NCBI GenBank assembly: GCA_005878525.1 | Contig: VBMB01000143.1 | Coordinates: forward strand, 1 to 32,973 | Reading direction: 5' to 3' | Source of the DNA: Methanobacteriota archaeon | Lineage (GTDB): Archaea > Thermoplasmatota > Thermoplasmata > RBG-16-68-12 | DNA length: 32,973 bases | Shown here: positions 15,195-23,623 of the stretch, piece by piece | How positions within the stretch are numbered: the first letter of the stretch is position 1 | Layout: the number at the start of each line of letters is the position of its first letter | The notes under the pieces: model-generated | What the model was told of the DNA's origin: nothing | Databases searched by the model: none | Seen by the model: only the letters and a program-made list of their open reading frames with translations | Translations under genes and position numbers: made by a program

Positions 15195-16584
15195 CCGAGG
15201 TCACCTCCACGCGGTCTTGCGTGAGGGCCTCCTCATGTCCGCGGAGCTTGTCGAGCGTCTCCCGATACTCCGCCTCCGGGTCCGAGTCCGCCACGATGCC
15301 GCCGCCGACCGCGAAGTAGGCCGTCTCGCCGATGACGGTCGCCGTGCGGATCGCGATGTTCCAGTCGATGGAGCGATCCCAGGAGACGTATCCGATCGCG
15401 CCGGTGTACACGCCGCGGCGGTGCGGCTCGAGCCGCTCGATGATCTCCATGGCCCGCGGCTTCGGAGCGCCCGTAATCGAGCCGCCAGGGAACGTGGCCC
15501 TCAGCAGGTCGGGGATCGTCACATCGTTTCGAAGGCGTCCTCGCACCACGCTCTCCAGATGATGCACGTTCGGGAGGGTGCGAAGGCCCTTCAGGAGCGG
15601 CACGTGCACGCTGCGGAACTCGCACACCTTGCCGAGGTCGTTCCGCTCCAGGTCGACGATCATCACGTTCTCCGCGGCGTCTTTCTCGCTCGCGAGGAGT
15701 TCCCGCGCGAGGCGCTCGTCCTCCGCGGGCGTTCGACCGCGGGGCCGGGTCCCTTTGATCGGACGGGTCTCGATGTCCCGGCCGCGGACGCAGAGGAACC
15801 GTTCCGGACTCGCCGACAGCAGGCGGTGATCTCCCGCCTCGAGGAATCCACCGAACGTCGAGGGCGTGCGCGCCCGGAGGCGCTCGTACGCCGCCGTGGG
15901 CGTTCCTCGCAGCGGAAGCGCGACACGATGGGAGAGGTTGACCTGGTAGATCTCCCCGTCGTAGATCGCCCGTTTCGCTTCCTCGATCGTGTGGACGTAT
16001 GCATCTGGGTCGAGGGGTTCGATCGGGTGCGGTTCGGGAGGCACGCACAGCTGGTGCGGGATCGGCGGAGGTTCGTACGGGATGCGGGCGCGGGGGGCGA
16101 TTACGAACGTCTCGCCCCATACTCGGTCGAGGACGTACACACGCGGATAGATTGCGAAATGCATGTCCGGGAGCCGAAGGTCCGACAGTTTCTCATCCGG
16201 CAATCGTTCCATCTGGCGGCCCAGGTCGTACGCGAAGTAGCCTACGGGTCCTCCGAGGAACGGGTACGCCGGCGTGCCGGCGGTGGCCCAAGGCAGTGCG
16301 TCGACGAACTCGCCGAACGCTTCGAGTGGATTTCGATTGGTCGATGACTCGCCCCAAGGCGTCGCATATGCCGCGTTGGGACCGCGGCTCCGGAACCATC
16401 CGATGGGATCGGATCCGAGGAACGAATAGCGGGCCAGCTCCGGGTCCGGCAAGGAGGAATCGAGGAAGAACGGCCATCGACCGCGTTGCAGGCGACGAAA
16501 CAGAGCGATCGGATCCCGCCGGCCGATCGGACGCACCGTGAGACGCAGGCGCTCCGGCATCGAGAGGGCATCGGGAGAGCCCAT
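15175..16584 (-). CDS. pabB: Aminodeoxychorismate synthase component I
   Basis: A 469-residue chorismate-utilising enzyme. With ammonia, usually from a PabA subunit not seen here, it makes 4-amino-4-deoxychorismate, the first step to p-aminobenzoate and folate. The key sequence is RPIKGTRPRG with Lys at residue 277: this lysine separates PabB from anthranilate synthase TrpE, which has Ala there. Other chorismate-binding motifs are DGEIYQVNLSHR, LLSASPERFL, IVDLERNDLG and FPGGSITGAPKPRAME. ATG 16584 is taken as start; ATG 16560 is equally possible and neither has a ribosome binding site. The frame further up overlaps the VOC gene and looks non-coding. Its end overlaps the pabC frame, so the two form an operon. 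Confidence 0.9.
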   Translation of the reverse strand: MGSPDALSMPERLRLTVRPIGRRDPIALFRRLQRGRWPFFLDSSLPDPELARYSFLGSDPIGWFRSRGPNAAYATPWGESSTNRNPLEAFGEFVDALPWATAGTPAYPFLGGPVGYFAYDLGRQMERLPDEKLSDLRLPDMHFAIYPRVYVLDRVWGETFVIAPRARIPYEPPPIPHQLCVPPEPHPIEPLDPDAYVHTIEEAKRAIYDGEIYQVNLSHRVALPLRGTPTAAYERLRARTPSTFGGFLEAGDHRLLSASPERFLCVRGRDIETRPIKGTRPRGRTPAEDERLARELLASEKDAAENVMIVDLERNDLGKVCEFRSVHVPLLKGLRTLPNVHHLESVVRGRLRNDVTIPDLLRATFPGGSITGAPKPRAMEIIERLEPHRRGVYTGAIGYVSWDRSIDWNIAIRTATVIGETAYFAVGGGIVADSDPEAEYRETLDKLRGHEEALTQDRVEVTSDGLRVA

Positions 16585-16636
16585 CTGAGGTTTTGGGTAG
16601 GCGGGGCCGACTCGCGGCGAGGCCCGAGCGGGCCGA

Positions 16637-17015
16637 TCAGTCGAGCAGCTCGATCCAGATCCCGTCCGGATCCTTGACATAGACTTCCGTGCCTTCCGCC
16701 TTCTCCGGGGGCACGGCGGGCTTCGCTCCCTTGCGGATCAGTTCGCGGTACGCTTTCTCCGCGTCGTCCACGACGAACGCCAGGTGGTCGATCTCCTCGC
16801 CCTTCCGATAGGGAGCGTAGAACCGGGTTTCCCGGAGGATACCAGTTCAGTTCGAGTCGTTGGCGGGACCCGGCCCCCTCGAGCTGGACGTACTTACCGC
16901 CGTGCGGCATCGTCCCACGGTTCACGACCCGCATCCCGAACGCCTTCGTGTAGAAGGCAAGAGAGCGTGTCAGGTTTCGCACTCGAATGCCCGTGTAGTA
17001 GAAGCGGTACTTCAT
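16637..17015 (-). pseudogene. VOC/glyoxalase-family protein, interrupted by a frameshift
   Basis: The first part reads as a vicinal oxygen chelate domain (KYRFYYTGIRVRNL, LAFYTKAFGMRVV, GGKYVQLEG, LELNWYPPG). Near 16824-16832 (GGGTTTCCC on the + strand) the frame breaks. The next frame then continues the same protein: FYAPYRKGEEIDHLAFVVDD, KGAKPAVPPEKAEG, and the C-terminal VKDPDGIWIELLD before TGA at 16637. Removing one base from the GGAAACCC run joins both parts as WYPPGTRFYAPY, about 125 residues, the usual length. The metal ligands seem present (His in DHLAF, Glu in WIELLD). Because both halves are well conserved, a recent mutation or a sequencing error is likely. The gene lies 52 bases upstream of pabB on the same strand. 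ATG 17015 is the start. Confidence 0.8.
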
Positions 17016-17090
17016 GGGAAGCGAGACCTCGCAAGGGCCGTATGTAGTTGCCACCGTCATTCGGCGGCCAGTGCCAGCAGCGTGTGAAGA

Positions 17091-18485
17091 TCACGCCGTT
17101 CCGGTTGGCGCCTCGATCGCGGCGCAGACCGTGTCGAAATCCCAGAGCCCGTCCGGCCTGGCGGCCTTCGCCTTCAGGTGATCCAAATGGCCGGCGTTCG
17201 CGAGGAGGTTCACAATCCACGCGGTGTATGCGGGCGATCCGGTCGCACCGGGTGAATTGTAATTCACCACGTGGAACGAATGGGGCCCGGGAATCTCGAT
17301 CGCCTCTTTGACGAAGTTCCCGTGCGGGTCGACGACCTGGGCGCGCACGCCCGCGGTCCCCGGTCGCGTGAGGTACTTCATGCGGAGGGCGGGGAGGAAT
17401 TCTTGGACGCGCTTCGCCATCGCCCGCTTCGAGATGGAGGAGGCCCATTCTTCCGTCGCGAGCATCATGAAGTCGGGATTGAAGAGGGCCGCGAGTTTGT
17501 TTCCGACCGGGCGTTCGAGCAGTTTCTTCACGGCCTCCGCCGGGTCATCGAAGAATCCGTGGTACGTGTACGGACCCGGGACCGGGACCGCATTGGGACC
17601 GATCTCCCGCCGTCCGTCCGCGCGGACGATCCAGTGCGGGTCAAGGAACGGCAGCTCCGGATGACGCGGGACGGTGTAGATGTTCCGGCCGCACAGATAA
17701 TGCCACTCCGGGCCGACCTCCCAGTATTCACCGCGGAAGTGGAGGTCCGTGTACTCGAGGCCGACGCCGAGGGCGTGCGCGATGTCGATCGAGTGGCCCC
17801 CCGCAGCGTTGATCAGAAATCGTGTGCGCAGCGCTTCGTGCGATTGATTGGCCCTCACTCGAATCCGTTCTCGCGAGTCCACATAGACGCGGTCCGACGC
17901 GGTCTCGAGCGCGAGTCGGATCTCAAGGTGATCATCGAGAGCAGTGACCGACTCGACGTTGGATCCCAAGAGGAACTTTGCCCCAGCGCGCTCCGCGTCC
18001 TCCCGCAGCGCCTGCGTGAACACCTGGTAATCGACGGCCGTGTCCGTCTTCGACCAGATCGCGCCATGGCTGCGAACGTTCGGCTCGAGGCGTCTCACAT
18101 CCTCCGCGGTCAGAAGGGCGAGTTCGTCCTCTCCCATCCCGTTCGCGAGGCCCCAGTCCCGGTATTTCTCGAGACGGGACACCTGGTCCGGACGGACCGC
18201 GACTTCGAACGTGCCGACGGGCAGCCAGGGCAAGCCGCGTTCGGCCGCGAACACTTTCCACATCCCGTAAGCGGTTTGAGCGGACCGCGCAAAGACCTTT
18301 CGCCCGACCGGGTCCAGGTAGAACGGTCGATGAACGACGCCGGTGTTTCGGCGCGACGTGTGCATCGCGACTTGCGATTCCTTCTCGAGGACGGCGATGC
18401 GACCGTCGTAGCGGTTCGCGAGCCAGTACGCGAACGAGGTCCCGAGGATCCCGCCACCGACGATCGTGACGTCCCAGGGCTCCAT
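17091..18485 (-). CDS. FAD-dependent oxidoreductase, L-2-hydroxyglutarate oxidase (LhgO)-like
   Basis: A 464-residue protein of the D-amino-acid oxidase fold (DAO family). The FAD-binding IVGGGILGTSFAY begins at residue 8. MHTSRRNTGVVHRPFYLDP is the characteristic LhgO-type segment near residues 42-60, and FLINAAGGHSIDIAHALG is the second FAD-contact strand. The C terminus has the FHVVNYNSPGATGSPAYTAWIV block. LhgO enzymes oxidise L-2-hydroxyglutarate or a similar 2-hydroxy acid to the 2-oxo acid, passing electrons to the membrane or oxygen; the exact substrate here is not certain. ATG 18485 is chosen because the TATA-like ATAATAAA (18513-18520) is about 31 bases upstream. The longer frame to 18560 would place that box inside the gene. 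Confidence 0.87.
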   Translation of the reverse strand: MEPWDVTIVGGGILGTSFAYWLANRYDGRIAVLEKESQVAMHTSRRNTGVVHRPFYLDPVGRKVFARSAQTAYGMWKVFAAERGLPWLPVGTFEVAVRPDQVSRLEKYRDWGLANGMGEDELALLTAEDVRRLEPNVRSHGAIWSKTDTAVDYQVFTQALREDAERAGAKFLLGSNVESVTALDDHLEIRLALETASDRVYVDSRERIRVRANQSHEALRTRFLINAAGGHSIDIAHALGVGLEYTDLHFRGEYWEVGPEWHYLCGRNIYTVPRHPELPFLDPHWIVRADGRREIGPNAVPVPGPYTYHGFFDDPAEAVKKLLERPVGNKLAALFNPDFMMLATEEWASSISKRAMAKRVQEFLPALRMKYLTRPGTAGVRAQVVDPHGNFVKEAIEIPGPHSFHVVNYNSPGATGSPAYTAWIVNLLANAGHLDHLKAKAARPDGLWDFDTVCAAIEAPTGTA

Positions 18486-18512
18486 GGTCCGATTTCGAGG
18501 AACCGTCCGGAG

Positions 18513-18520
18513 TTTATTAT
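18513..18520 (-). promoter_or_regulatory. TATA-like box of the LhgO-like gene
   Basis: ATAATAAA on the minus strand, centred about 31 bases before ATG 18485, fits an archaeal promoter with a leaderless or nearly leaderless transcript. Confidence 0.5.
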
Positions 18521-18712
18521 GCCTGTGGGCACTGTAACCTGTGTGCTGGCTTCTTGACACTCACGCGGTCTCGGCTCCGACCCCTTAATGAATTACGCAA
18601 ATGGTTCAAACGCGGCATTCGGAATAAGCAGGACCAGTCTCCTTCCGGTTTTTCACTTTCGGCCATCTCTCGGTGGAGGGTTGAAACATGTCGCCGTATC
18701 TAGTGACAGCCC

Positions 18713-19951
18713 GTGAAAACCCACCGTGCCCTTGTCTTCCCGGTCACGTGGCAGAGCCCTATGTTGGACTGGCTTCTCCGCGAATTCCGACTCCTCGTGA
18801 ATGAATCGATTCGTATCGCCCTGAAGGAAGACATCAGATCCCGCGCTCGCCTCGTCAGAGCGGCGTACAAAGGCCTGAGCGCCACGCATGTTGTCTACAA
18901 GCAGTACATCCCGTCGGCCTTCGAGGTCGCGTTGTCCGTACTGAAGCCCCACCGCCGGCGACTGAAACGGGGGAAGCGATCCTCAACCCCCTATATCCGC
19001 AAGCTCATGCTCAAAGCGGAGAATCAGTCGTATCGGCTCGACCCGAAGACCGGACGCCTTCGAATTCCGATTCGAGCGATGGAAGCCGTACAGCTTCATC
19101 TGCCTCTTTCAGAATGGCATCAATCATTCCTGAGCGATCCTTCTTGGGGCCTCGGTTCGCTCACGGTTGTGCCGGGCAAGATTATCCTCGTCGTCCGGAG
19201 AGGAGCGCCAAGGCCCTACGAGCCAGAGGCGGCGATCGCTCTCGACACAAACGAGGATTCCCTCGATGGTGTGGTCGCATCCGGCGAGCGGATGGTCCCG
19301 ACGGCCCTCCCTTTCGACGGCGTCCGAGCAGTCCAGGAGACCCACTTCCGGCGACGAAGGAGGCTTGCGAGGAAAAAGGCTGGGGACCGAAGGGTCATGT
19401 GTCGTTTGTTGAATCGGGAAGGCCAACGGGAGCGGCATCGGATCCACCAGCGACTGCACCGAATCTCGAAACGACTCGTGCAGTTCGCTGAAAGCCGACG
19501 GGCCGCGATTGTCCTCGAGGACCTCACCCTCCACGGCGCAGGCGGCCGCTCCCGTCGGATGAACCGCCGCCTTTCCTCCTGGCCTCGTTCTATGATCCAT
19601 CGTCAGATCGAGTACAAAGCCGCCCTCGCGGGTGTGCCGGTCATCAAAGTCAATCCAGCCTGGACCAGCAAGACCTGCCCCGTGTGTGGCGCTCGGCGCC
19701 GAGATAGGGTGGGCAAGGTGTTCGTGTGCCTGATGTGCGACTGGGAAATGGACCGGCAGATCAACGCAGGCATGAACATCCTGAAGACCGCCTTGGCCTC
19801 CAACGAGGCCTTGGCAAGGGCTGTACGGTTCCAGCCCGGTGCCCTCCGCCATGATGTGGTGAGTCCCCTCTACGACCTGTTCCGAAGAGGAACGGGCGCA
19901 CGGGAGGAGCCGAGCGGAGTCGAGTCGCGTCCGGGGCGAGGCCTTACGTGA
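18713..19951 (+). mobile_element. tnpB: Lone TnpB (IS200/IS605-type RNA-guided nuclease), apparently intact
   Basis: A 412-residue TnpB. The RuvC triad is complete: Asp178 (IALDTNED), Glu269 (VLEDL) and Asp347 (MDRQINAGMNIL). The zinc ribbon is intact with Cys322/Cys325 (CPVCG) and Cys339/Cys342 (CLMCDW). Known TnpB proteins are RNA-guided DNA nucleases that help the element persist. No tnpA transposase is next to it, so it is either mobilised in trans or stranded. The GTG start is followed at once by typical N-terminal residues (KTHRALVF). The last 55 residues after the RuvC Asp are not conserved; by analogy, the guide (omega) RNA would overlap this end and the following bases. Hairpins at 19950-19962 and 19981-19994 lie there. 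I could not define the left end. It sits between two minus-strand metabolic genes. Confidence 0.88.
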
Positions 19952-19994
19952 CAGAACCTGTCTGTGTACTTGCAATACCTTGCGGTAAGCCGCA
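19950..19994 (+). repeat. Two short hairpins after tnpB, candidate right end
   Basis: GACAG-AAC-CTGTC (19950-19962) overlaps the tnpB stop. TGCGG-TAAG-CCGCA (19981-19994) follows, ending eight bases before the stop of the convergent peptidase gene. IS200/IS605 right ends and the 3' part of their guide RNA carry such subterminal hairpins, but the second could equally be a terminator. Confidence 0.35.
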
Positions 19995-20001
19995 CCGAAG
20001 G

Positions 20002-21099
20002 CTACCGTCCAATCTCCATCCGGACCGGGCCGATCGTGCAATCGAATGAGACGGTCGGATCCGCCGCGCTTCGCTCCAGTTGCGGATGCGGTCCGAGTCC
20101 TATACCGACATCATCTTTCACGATGCTGTTGTCCAGCATGCATGGTTCCGCGGCCGCGTTCAAGCCAACGGAAACATATCCAATCCGGGCACTCGTCACC
20201 TTCGACATCCGGAGCACTCGATGGAGCAGCTCTGCGTTCTCCGCAGCCCCCGATTCGACGATTTTCCCGGATTCAAGGCGGAACCATGGGCGGACGATCG
20301 CACGCCCTGCGAATGGAATGGGGTCCGTCCCGCGAATGTCTCCGTTGACAGATTCCGGACGGACGGCCACCTCGAGACGGCCCGCCGGCAAAGCCGTTCG
20401 AACGAATCCGCGGCGGATGTCCTCCGCGCTGATGATGCCGTCGCTCACGATCGGCGCGATGCCCTTCGTCTCGAACCGCAGGTCGGTCCCCGCATCCGAC
20501 TCGATCCGGACCTTCTTCCGCCCCCGAAGCGACCGGGCCAACGCGGCGCCCGCTTGCTGGATTGCCTTCAAGTCCACGGCGAGTGCCTTGTGGTAGCTCC
20601 CGTACCATTTCTCGTAGTCGAGTCCGTAGGTCTCTGCGCGCTCCGGTGTGATGCGCCCAATCGGCAAGTCGATGTCCCGGACCCGCCGCTTCCTCCGCGG
20701 TTCGTGTTGTCGGTCGCCCCCCAAGCTATTCGCCTCAAACTTCTCGGGTGGGATGTCCCGCATTCGGCGGGCGTCCGCGGGGCCGCCGAGGTAAATGTGC
20801 GCGGTTTCCGCCTCGGCGATCGCATGTTCGATTGGGGAGGCTGTACTCAGCCACTTCGTCGACAGCTCTTCCATCGACGTGAACCAGAGGTCGTCCGTCA
20901 TGAGCGTAAGGTGCGTGTCGCTCCCTGCGCGGCGCGCTTCGAGGGCCAGCGCTTCAGCGAGTGGGATGGTCGGCGGATAGGTGTAGATCGTAAAGACGTC
21001 CTTCCATCCGAGACGGAGGGACGTGTGGACGACTTGGCGAGCGAGCGGAATCCACGATTCGAACGGAGGAGGGGGCGCTTGCCGCGTCTGAAGGGCCAT
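20002..21099 (-). CDS. M29-like aminopeptidase family protein, possibly with altered metal site
   Basis: A 365-residue protein resembling the thermophilic aminopeptidase T/PepS/AmpS family (M29). It has the VVHTSLRLGWKDVFTIYTYP opening, a ALALEARRAGSDTHL stretch, VRIESDAGTDLRFETKG, the LPAGRLEVAVRPES block and LESGKIVESGAAENAELLHRVL. In active M29 enzymes a Glu follows the next helix (the GEF-type motif) and HWD-type residues close the site. Here the corresponding places read ARIGYVSVGLN and VSFDCTIGPVRM, so at least two metal ligands appear to be replaced. It may be an inactive or functionally shifted relative (inference). ATG 21099 is supported by CTTTAAAG (21122-21129) about 27 bases upstream; the longer frame to 21288 overlaps the neighbouring gene. 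Confidence 0.65.
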   Translation of the reverse strand: MALQTRQAPPPPFESWIPLARQVVHTSLRLGWKDVFTIYTYPPTIPLAEALALEARRAGSDTHLTLMTDDLWFTSMEELSTKWLSTASPIEHAIAEAETAHIYLGGPADARRMRDIPPEKFEANSLGGDRQHEPRRKRRVRDIDLPIGRITPERAETYGLDYEKWYGSYHKALAVDLKAIQQAGAALARSLRGRKKVRIESDAGTDLRFETKGIAPIVSDGIISAEDIRRGFVRTALPAGRLEVAVRPESVNGDIRGTDPIPFAGRAIVRPWFRLESGKIVESGAAENAELLHRVLRMSKVTSARIGYVSVGLNAAAEPCMLDNSIVKDDVGIGLGPHPQLERSAADPTVSFDCTIGPVRMEIGR

Positions 21100-21121
21100 G
21101 GATTGCCGAATCGTTCGGGGC

Positions 21122-21129
21122 GCTTTAAA
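21122..21129 (-). promoter_or_regulatory. TATA-like box of the M29-like gene
   Basis: The palindromic CTTTAAAG lies about 27 bases before ATG 21099, the spacing expected for a leaderless archaeal transcript. Confidence 0.5.
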
Positions 21130-21200
21130 GGCCTCATCGAAAGCTAGCGCTCGCGCTATCCTGTAGTCATCGACCGCCAGGGAGCAGACGGTTTCTCCGA

Positions 21201-21629
21201 TTACTTGAGGGCGAAGACCTTGGCGATGAACTCGCCCGTCGATGTGTTGTAGGTCCCTTCGAACCGGCCTTTCGCGGTGTTCAGCCACTTCAGTTTTTCT
21301 GAGAGCGTCTGGTAAACGGCTTCCCCTTCGGCGTGAACCGACGTCGGGCTGATTGTCCGCCCCGTGCCTTTCGCCTTGATGATCAGCATGTCGCCGTCAT
21401 CGGTCTGATCGATCCCGCGGGACTCGAACTCGTACGTCCCGTCGGGCTTGAAGACCGCGTCCACGGTCTCCATGTGGGACGCGTCGTACTGCCCCTTCAC
21501 CGTTCCCTGCAGATTATAGGAGATCAGGACCCCGTCGGGCGTGAACTCCTTAATCGTCACGGACGTCGTTTTTTCGCTCAGCTCGCCTAGAAATTCCTCT
21601 TCGGGCATGGTTTCGAAAACCTCCTCCAC
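21201..21629 (-). CDS. Small acidic protein, unknown; possibly a beta-barrel lipocalin-like fold
   Basis: A 142-residue protein (135 if started at ATG 21608). It has no signal peptide or membrane segment. The pattern of alternating polar and hydrophobic residues with many Gly and Thr (VLISYNLQGTVKGQYDASH, TYEFESRGI, DMLIIKAKGTGRT, GRFEGTYNTSTGEF) suggests an antiparallel beta barrel, loosely like the DUF3224/allene-oxide-cyclase-type folds, but I do not recognise a family with confidence. The sequence GTG GAG GAG GTT at 21629 can be either the start or a GGAGGAGGT ribosome binding site for ATG 21608, ten bases downstream. It lies between two larger minus-strand genes with separate gaps, so its own promoter is likely. 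Confidence 0.7.
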   Translation of the reverse strand: MEEVFETMPEEEFLGELSEKTTSVTIKEFTPDGVLISYNLQGTVKGQYDASHMETVDAVFKPDGTYEFESRGIDQTDDGDMLIIKAKGTGRTISPTSVHAEGEAVYQTLSEKLKWLNTAKGRFEGTYNTSTGEFIAKVFALK

Positions 21630-21729
21630 CTGTGCGCCCCATGGTGTGCGACAGGTAATAGGTCTTTCGGCATGGAGGAATCCGAAGACCCGGAGGTCTC
21701 CCGTCGCGAACGGAAGCTCTGGGGATGCA

Positions 21730-22812
21730 TCAGGCCGACCACGCGATGCCGAGGTCGGTTCCGATTTTCTTGAGACCGTCGACGACTTTCGGATCCAGGG
21801 GAATCCCTTCTTTGCGGAACTTCTCCGTTCGCGCGAAGCTCTTCTCTCCGTGAACGTAGATCCGGTCCTGACCCTGCGCTTTCGGGCTGTCTTTCAGCTC
21901 GCGCGCCAGCCGGTCCATGTCCCGCCGGAACTCGTCGAGTGGGCGGAACGCGGTCGGATCGAGGGCCATGAAGAAGTGCCCCACGTTCGGTTTCTTCTCC
22001 TCCGCGTAGACTTGCAATCCCGTCGCGGCTCCGCTCAGCACGCCGCAGAGGACGTCGACCATGAGCGCGAGTCCGTATCCCTTGTGACCGCCGAGCTCCT
22101 CGCCTTCGCCACCGAGAGGCAAGAGGCCTCCGCCGAGGCGCTTCGCGAGGGCATTCAGCACCCGGGCGGGATCCGTTGAGCTTCGGCCGGTCTCGTCGAC
22201 CGCCCATCCGTGAGGCATCGGTTGCCCGAGTCGATTGTACACTTCGACCTTGCCGCGAGGCACCGTGGACGTCGCCATGTCGAGGACGAACGCTTTCTCC
22301 TTCATCGCGGGCGCCGCGAGGCTGATCGGATTCGTCCCGAGGATCGAGGTGCGTCCGAAGGTCGGGACGACGAGCGGGCCCGCATTCGTCATGCTGAGGC
22401 CGATCAGATGGTGCTCGAGGGCCATGAGCGCGTAGTAGCCCGCGATGCCGTAGTGATTCGAATTGCGCACCGCGACCACGCCGACCGAGGTGTCCTGCGC
22501 CTTCCGGATCGCCAGGTCCATCGCTTTCTTCCCGACGACCTGGCCGAGGCTTTGACCGCCATCGACGAGGGCCGTCGCCTTCGCCTCCCGGATGATGCGA
22601 CTCTGGTCCGTCGCCTTCATGGTGCCCTGCTTGAGGCCGTTCACGTATCGGCCCAGACGTGCGACCCCGTGGGAGTCAATCCCGCGAAGGTCGGCGAGGA
22701 CGAGGACGTCCGTCGTCACGCGTGCATCTTCCGCGGGGACACTCAGCTTGGTGAGGACTTGTTCGCAAAATCGACGGAGGGGTTTCTCCTGAACCGTGAA
22801 GGTGTCCGCCAT
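21730..22812 (-). CDS. Ldh-family NAD(P)-dependent 2-hydroxyacid dehydrogenase (malate/sulfolactate type)
   Basis: A 360-residue member of the malate/L-lactate dehydrogenase family that is unrelated to classical LDH. The active-site DSHGVARLGRYV has His48, and NSNHYGIAGYYA carries the second conserved His (120). GTNPISLAAPA and LDMATSTVPRGKVEVY contribute to NAD(P) binding. GGHKGYGLALMVDVLCGVLSGA is the late family signature. Members reduce or oxidise malate, sulfolactate, ureidoglycolate or similar acids; archaeal members are often malate or sulfolactate dehydrogenases, and the substrate cannot be read here. ATG 22812 is the start, with GGAG about seven bases upstream and CTTATAC at 22851-22857. 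The frame continues upstream to 23250 but that part is antisense to the AlkD-like gene. Confidence 0.9.
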   Translation of the reverse strand: MADTFTVQEKPLRRFCEQVLTKLSVPAEDARVTTDVLVLADLRGIDSHGVARLGRYVNGLKQGTMKATDQSRIIREAKATALVDGGQSLGQVVGKKAMDLAIRKAQDTSVGVVAVRNSNHYGIAGYYALMALEHHLIGLSMTNAGPLVVPTFGRTSILGTNPISLAAPAMKEKAFVLDMATSTVPRGKVEVYNRLGQPMPHGWAVDETGRSSTDPARVLNALAKRLGGGLLPLGGEGEELGGHKGYGLALMVDVLCGVLSGAATGLQVYAEEKKPNVGHFFMALDPTAFRPLDEFRRDMDRLARELKDSPKAQGQDRIYVHGEKSFARTEKFRKEGIPLDPKVVDGLKKIGTDLGIAWSA

Positions 22813-22882
22813 CCCTGCGCTCCGTCGGCGCAACCGAAGAGACCTTGCCCGTATAAGCTTGCGGTTCGTTGGTGGAATTCGA

Positions 22883-23599
22883 TCAATGTTTTCGGCGGAG
22901 TTCCTCTCGGAAGGTTTTCGGTGCGCGTTCCGTTGCCACGGAGATGACGATCCGTGGCAGGCCGCGTGCGTGTTTCCGCAGGAAGGCCTCAGTGCGCCGT
23001 CGATCCTTCTTCCAGCACTCCCGGAGCCACGTACCAACCGCACGTTGGACCCAGAATTCCTCATCGTACAGAAGTTTCTCCAGGAGTTGGAAGGGCCGAT
23101 CGAGTTCGCCCGCCCGGACGAATCGGTGGAGTGCGTAGGTCGATGCGCGTCGCCGCCAGGTGTTCTTCGCGCGAGTCCATCGAAGGATGTCTCGGAATCG
23201 GGACGCCTTCGCGTACACCATCCCCGCGATCGGGCCGGAGGCGAGACCATCGCTCAGTCCCCATCCGGTCGCGGCGTCGACCCAGCCGTCCGCGAGCCTC
23301 CACGAGTCGTCGTCGATAATCTTTTCGTACCGGCCAAGGAGAAGTATCGCAAGCGACTTCTCTTCGAAAACCGGGCCGGACCAGAGCGCGTCGGCGAGTG
23401 CGTTCACCTCCCCGGCGCCCAAGGTCCGATGCTCCTTCGCAAATGCTGCGACGATCGCGCGCACCGTCGGCACGGTCAGGCCGAGGACCGGCACCGGCGA
23501 ACCGACATACGATCGGAGATCCGCCGGAGCAGACGCCTTCGGCGCATTACGAAGTTTCTCGACGAGTTGATTCCTCGCGGCCCGGACGTCGAGCGGCAT
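22883..23599 (-). CDS. AlkD-like DNA alkylation repair protein
   Basis: A 238-residue all-helical protein built of HEAT-like repeats (DNA alkylation repair family). Visible are VPTVRAIVAAFAKEH, EKSLAILLLGRYEKII, the WVDAATGWGLSDGLASG segment in the place where AlkD carries its Asp/Trp pair, and the late block EEFWVQRAVGTWLRECWKKD followed by AFLRKHA. AlkD glycosylases remove bulky alkylated bases such as N3- and N7-alkylpurines. ATG 23599 is preferred since CCTTTATGG (minus strand, 23624-23634) is about 29 bases upstream. ATG 23653 with the AT-rich box at 23674-23681 is the alternative and would add 18 residues. It is divergent from the SDR gene. Confidence 0.85.
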   Translation of the reverse strand: MPLDVRAARNQLVEKLRNAPKASAPADLRSYVGSPVPVLGLTVPTVRAIVAAFAKEHRTLGAGEVNALADALWSGPVFEEKSLAILLLGRYEKIIDDDSWRLADGWVDAATGWGLSDGLASGPIAGMVYAKASRFRDILRWTRAKNTWRRRASTYALHRFVRAGELDRPFQLLEKLLYDEEFWVQRAVGTWLRECWKKDRRRTEAFLRKHARGLPRIVISVATERAPKTFREELRRKH

Positions 23600-23623
23600 C
23601 GATTCGAGAGGAACCGCGACGGG

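Noticed and set aside
18703-19954. GTGACAG present on both sides of tnpB (18703-18709 and 19948-19954), as if a target duplication
   Set aside because: IS200/IS605 elements do not duplicate their target, and one copy overlaps the tnpB stop codon; a seven-base match is expected by chance.
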